Origin: JAGVSR01 sp963750715
Lineage (GTDB): Bacteria; Pseudomonadota; Alphaproteobacteria; Rhizobiales; Hyphomicrobiaceae
Reading direction: 5' to 3'
Assembly (NCBI GenBank): GCA_963750715.1
Contig: CAVVRP010000016.1
Location: 1 to 64,000, forward strand
DNA length: 64,000 nt
A program made the translations under genes and the position numbers. The notes beneath the pieces were generated by a model. The model saw nothing but the letters and a program-made list of their open reading frames with translations, was not told the origin of the DNA and ran no database searches. Below, one piece after another: positions 60,993 to 64,000 of this stretch (positions are counted from its first letter, which is position 1; every line of letters starts with the position of its first letter).

Positions 60993-61781
60993 TCAGTCGA
61001 ACACGGAGGCGAGCGAACGCTGGATGGACTTGAAGCTCTTGTTCAGCGATTTGGAAATCGACTGGTAAGACTGGGTTTGTTTGGCGACTCTCCGGGGTTT
61101 GCGGGTGGTTGGCTCTGAAGGGCCCGATTTGCGATAGATCGGCTGCCCGGCGTCGGCATCCGGGCTGATGGTCGCAACGGATCGGGCGGGGGAGGGCGCG
61201 GTCAGCGCGGTGGCGGCAAGCCCGGCTGCGCCGGCCGCCGCCGAGCCGTTGGCCTGATCGGCCTGCGGTTGAGGTGCTGGCGGCATCGCTAAGGGCGAGG
61301 GCAAAGCTCCGGTTTCCGGCGGCACGTTTGCTGCATCCGCCATCGTCTCCGCACGGCACGACGCGTCAGGACGGCTCAGCACCAGAGCCAGCATCACGCC
61401 GTCGGGTTCATCGACCGGTAGCCGCGCGTTCACATTGTCGGCGAAGCGCCTCATGGCCGCCTTCCAATTGGCCGTCCAGATGCCGTTGGTCGGGCCGTCG
61501 TGGCATCCCCTCTCGCGCAGGTTCCTCTGCAACGCGCGTACCAGCGCCAGGTGATCAGCCGGTGCAATCGGAGCGCTGTTCTGCTGAACGCGATCGAGAG
61601 CAGCCGGGGGAATGGCGGGTCTAGGCGGCGCGATCAACACGGGCGCGTGGATAACGGCGACATCCGTTGCAACGTCGATCTCATGCTTCCAGGTGTGGGT
61701 TACAGCAAACGCGAGCGCGCCCAGGCCGCTTGCGGCGGCGGCAGCAAGTCCCAGACGCTGGACTCTAAGACCCGTCAGCAT
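60993..61781 (-). CDS. Membrane-anchored protein with peptidoglycan-binding-like segment, 262 aa
   Basis: A hydrophobic N-terminal segment (LGLAAAAASGLGALAFAVTH) is followed by a Pro-rich linker and a PG_binding_1-like helix set (LVRALQRNLRERGCHDGPTN, then GIWTANWKAAMRRFADNVNA). Long Ala/Pro-rich low-complexity sequence and a basic Ser/Lys tail (SYQSISKSLNKSFKSIQRSL) come next. Cys residues in CHDG and ASCRAE may pair. The ATG at 61781 was chosen; a GTG nine codons upstream is possible. Location is probably periplasmic, tethered to the inner membrane. Exact role unknown. Confidence 0.65.
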   Translation of the reverse strand: MLTGLRVQRLGLAAAAASGLGALAFAVTHTWKHEIDVATDVAVIHAPVLIAPPRPAIPPAALDRVQQNSAPIAPADHLALVRALQRNLRERGCHDGPTNGIWTANWKAAMRRFADNVNARLPVDEPDGVMLALVLSRPDASCRAETMADAANVPPETGALPSPLAMPPAPQPQADQANGSAAAGAAGLAATALTAPSPARSVATISPDADAGQPIYRKSGPSEPTTRKPRRVAKQTQSYQSISKSLNKSFKSIQRSLASVFD

Positions 61782-62045
61782 GTCGAGTAGGATCTGATCG
61801 AGATGCACGAGATGAAACGCTCCGGACGCAAACTACGAACGAGGCCTGAACGACAACGCATCCGAAATCGGTTTATTCATCGCAATGAGCAAAGCATGCG
61901 CCAGCGGAAAAGCGACTTCCGTCAACCCTTGCCGCCAAAACGTGGCGGCGCGATGTTGCAAAACCTCGAATGGTGCGCCAAACTTTTTTTGTCCACAGCC
62001 TTTCACGTCGCAACGAGTTTTTTTGAATTAGCGGGGAGCAGGCAC

Positions 62046-62195
62046 ATGCGCAAGGCAGGCCTCGTTTTCGTCGCGATACTGCTTGCCGGCCTTGCCGTGG
62101 TGGGTGCCCACAACGTCATGCGCTCGATTGCACAAGCCGGTGGAAGGGGCGCGCCGTTTGCAGCCTCGGCATGCGTGCACAGTCACGGCAACTGA
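62046..62195 (+). CDS. Small exported or membrane peptide, 49 aa
   Basis: GGGGAG lies 7 bases before the ATG at 62046. The product MRKAGLVFVAILLAGLAVVG has one hydrophobic helix and a short tail with a CVHSHGN end. It may be a tiny secreted or membrane protein. No family recognised; found by reading short frames. Confidence 0.5.
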   Translation: MRKAGLVFVAILLAGLAVVGAHNVMRSIAQAGGRGAPFAASACVHSHGN

Positions 62196-62414
62196 AGCAG
62201 GGACTGCCGCTACTCTTATCTACGGCTCGGGTCTTACGGCGCTCTACTTCTCGCCATTTTCACGATGCCAAGTCGTCGCGTTCGATGGCGCGATTCGGGG
62301 GCGAAGTACGCGCAGGAGGACATTGGCGTATTGTTCGAAGTCGTATACGCGTTGATGCCGGGCAGGTTGCGGGGCTGCCCATGGTCGTCTTTTCTTTTTC
62401 GAGAGGATCACGCC

Positions 62415-62657
62415 ATGGAAGCCTCTGTTATCGTCATGATCATTACGCTTGCCATGCCGAATGGCGAAGCGAGCGTCGAAGTCAAACCCATGGAGACCGT
62501 GCAACATTGCCGGCAAGCAGCAGACATCGAGGCCGCTGATCCATTCGTCGCCAGTGTCGAGTGTTCGGAGCTGCGCGACGGCAAGTTGCAATTGGAGTTT
62601 CAGCGACGCGACGGCACGGCCGTGCCGGAGACGTCCAATCCGGATTCGACCGGCTGA
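62415..62657 (+). CDS. Small hypothetical protein, 80 aa
   Basis: MEASVIVMIITLAMPNGEAS continues VEVKPMETVQHCRQAADIEA and a C-terminal acidic polar region ending SNPDSTG. AGAGGA lies about 7 bases before the ATG at 62415, a strong site that favours this start over the longer open frame. Two Cys (QHCRQ, VECSE) might pair if exported, but the hydrophobic start is short. No family recognised. Convergent with the glycosyltransferase, 13 bases between the stops. Confidence 0.6.
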   Translation: MEASVIVMIITLAMPNGEASVEVKPMETVQHCRQAADIEAADPFVASVECSELRDGKLQLEFQRRDGTAVPETSNPDSTG

Positions 62658-62670
62658 GTGGCGCAAGTCT

Positions 62671-63903
62671 TCAGCCGTCCACGGCTCCGGCGCCGGCGAG
62701 CGTTGCGCCATGAACAGGCGAGGCGGCGCGGCGCGAAGCGAACTCGAGGCCGAGGTCGAGAATCGCCCTACCGACGAGTTCGGCTTTTGCATCCCAGCCT
62801 TCCGTCGCAACCCGCATCCGCGCAGGCCTCGCGTCATAAGGCTGTTCAATCGCTGCGGAAATGGCGGCGGAGAATGCTGCCGCATCATCGCCGACGCGAA
62901 CGAGATCCCGCCATGGCGCAAGCGCGGGAAAGTCCGTCGTCACCACGGGACGGCCGACCGCCAGATATTCCTTCAGCTTGATCGGATTGCAGGCCTTTAT
63001 CCAGTCGCTCTTGTTCCATGGCATCAGCAGAACGCTCATGCCAGCCATGTATCGCGCAACGACGTCATAGGGCTTGCGTCCGAGCAGGGTGACGTTTCCG
63101 AACCCTGCAAGCCAGCCTTCTGGAAGCGAACAGCCTCCTATTAGGACAAACTGGACATGCGGCAAGGCTCGCGCGGCGTCGACGAACAGTCCTGGATCGA
63201 AGGTGTGGGCATCGATGCCGCCGATGAATCCGGCGCGTGGGTGGGGAAGGGCTGCCAGATCGTCCGGCTCAAACCCGCGCGCGTCGCCGACGGCTGAAAA
63301 TCGTTCGAACTCGACGCCGTGCGTGACAAGGATCTGGCGACGAACGCGTGTTGCTTCCTCAGCCATCAGGTGGGGCGCCGCATAGACGACGAGCTCGGCC
63401 GCCGCGCGGATCAATGCGACCTGGGGGCCGACGATCGCCGGATCGGCTTCCGGAAAGGCTTCGAAGCGGTCCGTGCGCTGCATGACGGTCGCGACTTCAT
63501 TCAGCGAACCGATGAGGCGCGCGCCGGCCGGGCAGTGCATCCACAGCAAAGGCCGCCTGATACCGGCATGCGCCGCGGCAAGCCGTATCTGAGGCGCCAA
63601 GGCGGAACCGGAGAGTTTCTGCCCGACGGGGCCGGGAAACGACACCGGCGAGAACACCCAGAGCCCCGGCTCCACCTCGACGACGCCGCGGGCCAGGCTC
63701 TTCAGCTTACGGCCGATCCGCTCGGCGAACTGCGACGTCTCGCGCAGGCTTGGCATGCGCACGCCGAGAGAGTTGACGAACAGCACCGGCCACTTGCGCG
63801 CCAGCCGCCGCATGATCTGGAAATCGAAGTGACCGCGGTTGTGGTACCACCAGTCCTCGCCGCCGATACATATGATGCCGTCGAAGGCTTTTCGCGTAGT
63901 CAT
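62671..63903 (-). CDS. GT-B fold glycosyltransferase, 410 aa
   Basis: This is a glycosyltransferase of the GT1/GT4 superfamily, probably making an extracellular polysaccharide or glycoconjugate. DGIICIGGEDWWYHNRGHFD starts the N-terminal Rossmann domain. ILVTHGVEFERFSAVGDARG is the interdomain switch (HGVD..RF). The C-terminal donor-binding domain has RAGFIGGIDAHTFDPGLFVD, VTLLGRKPYDVVARYMAGMS and NPIKLKEYLAVGRPVVTTDF, including the E(x7)E-like KLKEYLA. No signal peptide or membrane helix is present. Starts at an ATG at 63903. Sugar specificity unknown. Confidence 0.9.
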   Translation of the reverse strand: MTTRKAFDGIICIGGEDWWYHNRGHFDFQIMRRLARKWPVLFVNSLGVRMPSLRETSQFAERIGRKLKSLARGVVEVEPGLWVFSPVSFPGPVGQKLSGSALAPQIRLAAAHAGIRRPLLWMHCPAGARLIGSLNEVATVMQRTDRFEAFPEADPAIVGPQVALIRAAAELVVYAAPHLMAEEATRVRRQILVTHGVEFERFSAVGDARGFEPDDLAALPHPRAGFIGGIDAHTFDPGLFVDAARALPHVQFVLIGGCSLPEGWLAGFGNVTLLGRKPYDVVARYMAGMSVLLMPWNKSDWIKACNPIKLKEYLAVGRPVVTTDFPALAPWRDLVRVGDDAAAFSAAISAAIEQPYDARPARMRVATEGWDAKAELVGRAILDLGLEFASRRAASPVHGATLAGAGAVDG

Positions 63904-64000
63904 GCACTGGGCCCTGAGTGGTCGAAGCGAAGCGCATAGTCCGCCTTCGGCGTTAATGTTTCGTTCGCCATCGCTGGCCGGGCGCGAGGCCGGTGCGTTA

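Overview
The window looks like chromosome of a Gram-negative alphaproteobacterium of the Hyphomicrobiales, probably Hyphomicrobiaceae-like. This is inferred from gene content and layout: a coxB-coxA-ctaB-(coxF-like)-ctaG-coxC-DUF983-SURF1 cluster running into thrC and an M16 peptidase, an IalB-family protein, a porin with an alphaproteobacterial leader, and DUF4169, RHH and bactofilin genes. No species can be named from the sequence alone. Most genes are GC-rich and tightly packed, with several ATGA or GTGA overlaps.

Region 1 (1 to about 14.1 kb) is accessory and decayed. It holds one intact porin, a PPK2 polyphosphate kinase, a Mth938-type protein, a Nudix hydrolase and several small orphan ORFs. 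Between them lie recognisable corpses: a porin C-terminus, a 3-hydroxyacyl-CoA dehydrogenase N-terminus, a glutamate-synthase-like gene with several frame breaks, a glutathione S-transferase C-terminus and a possible 6-phosphogluconolactonase tail. It also has a small resolvase, a zinc-ribbon protein, a 306-base direct repeat and a large serine recombinase. The recombinase reading frame runs into the 3' half of an initiator tRNA-fMet gene (14043-14119, minus), which marks the probable right edge of an integrated element. The left edge was not found.

Region 2 (14.2 to 33.1 kb) is chromosomal housekeeping and envelope genes: a PabB-PabC fusion for p-aminobenzoate synthesis, two tiny membrane proteins, a 598-residue exported orphan protein, a serine esterase, a DUF2147 protein, a three-gene DevC-DevA-DevB-type ABC exporter, a TerB/DUF533 protein, a tetR-adaptor-RND efflux operon with palindromic operators upstream, a phasin-like protein and an IalB protein. 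Region 3 (33.6 to 47.8 kb) is the cytochrome c oxidase operon with its assembly factors, then thrC, an M16 peptidase, a GNAT acetyltransferase and a large 7TM-PAS-GGDEF-EAL protein with substituted catalytic residues. Region 4 (47.8 to 64 kb) has YqgE, a DsbD-like domain protein, a Prx5-type peroxiredoxin, bactofilin, UvrD helicase, a giant AsmA protein, RHH and DUF4169 proteins, a cytochrome b561, fumarase C, a peptidoglycan-binding-like protein and a glycosyltransferase.

Four otherwise well-preserved genes (large serine recombinase, TerB/DUF533, TetR, DUF983) each carry exactly one extra base. That pattern should be resolved as sequence error or true mutation before any is treated as dead. 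I did not find a convincing new multi-gene system. The most unusual things here are the recombinase-tRNA junction, the gene graveyard, the 306-base duplication, the cytochrome b gene that begins on the antisense strand of a histidine-kinase remnant, and the unusual EAL protein.
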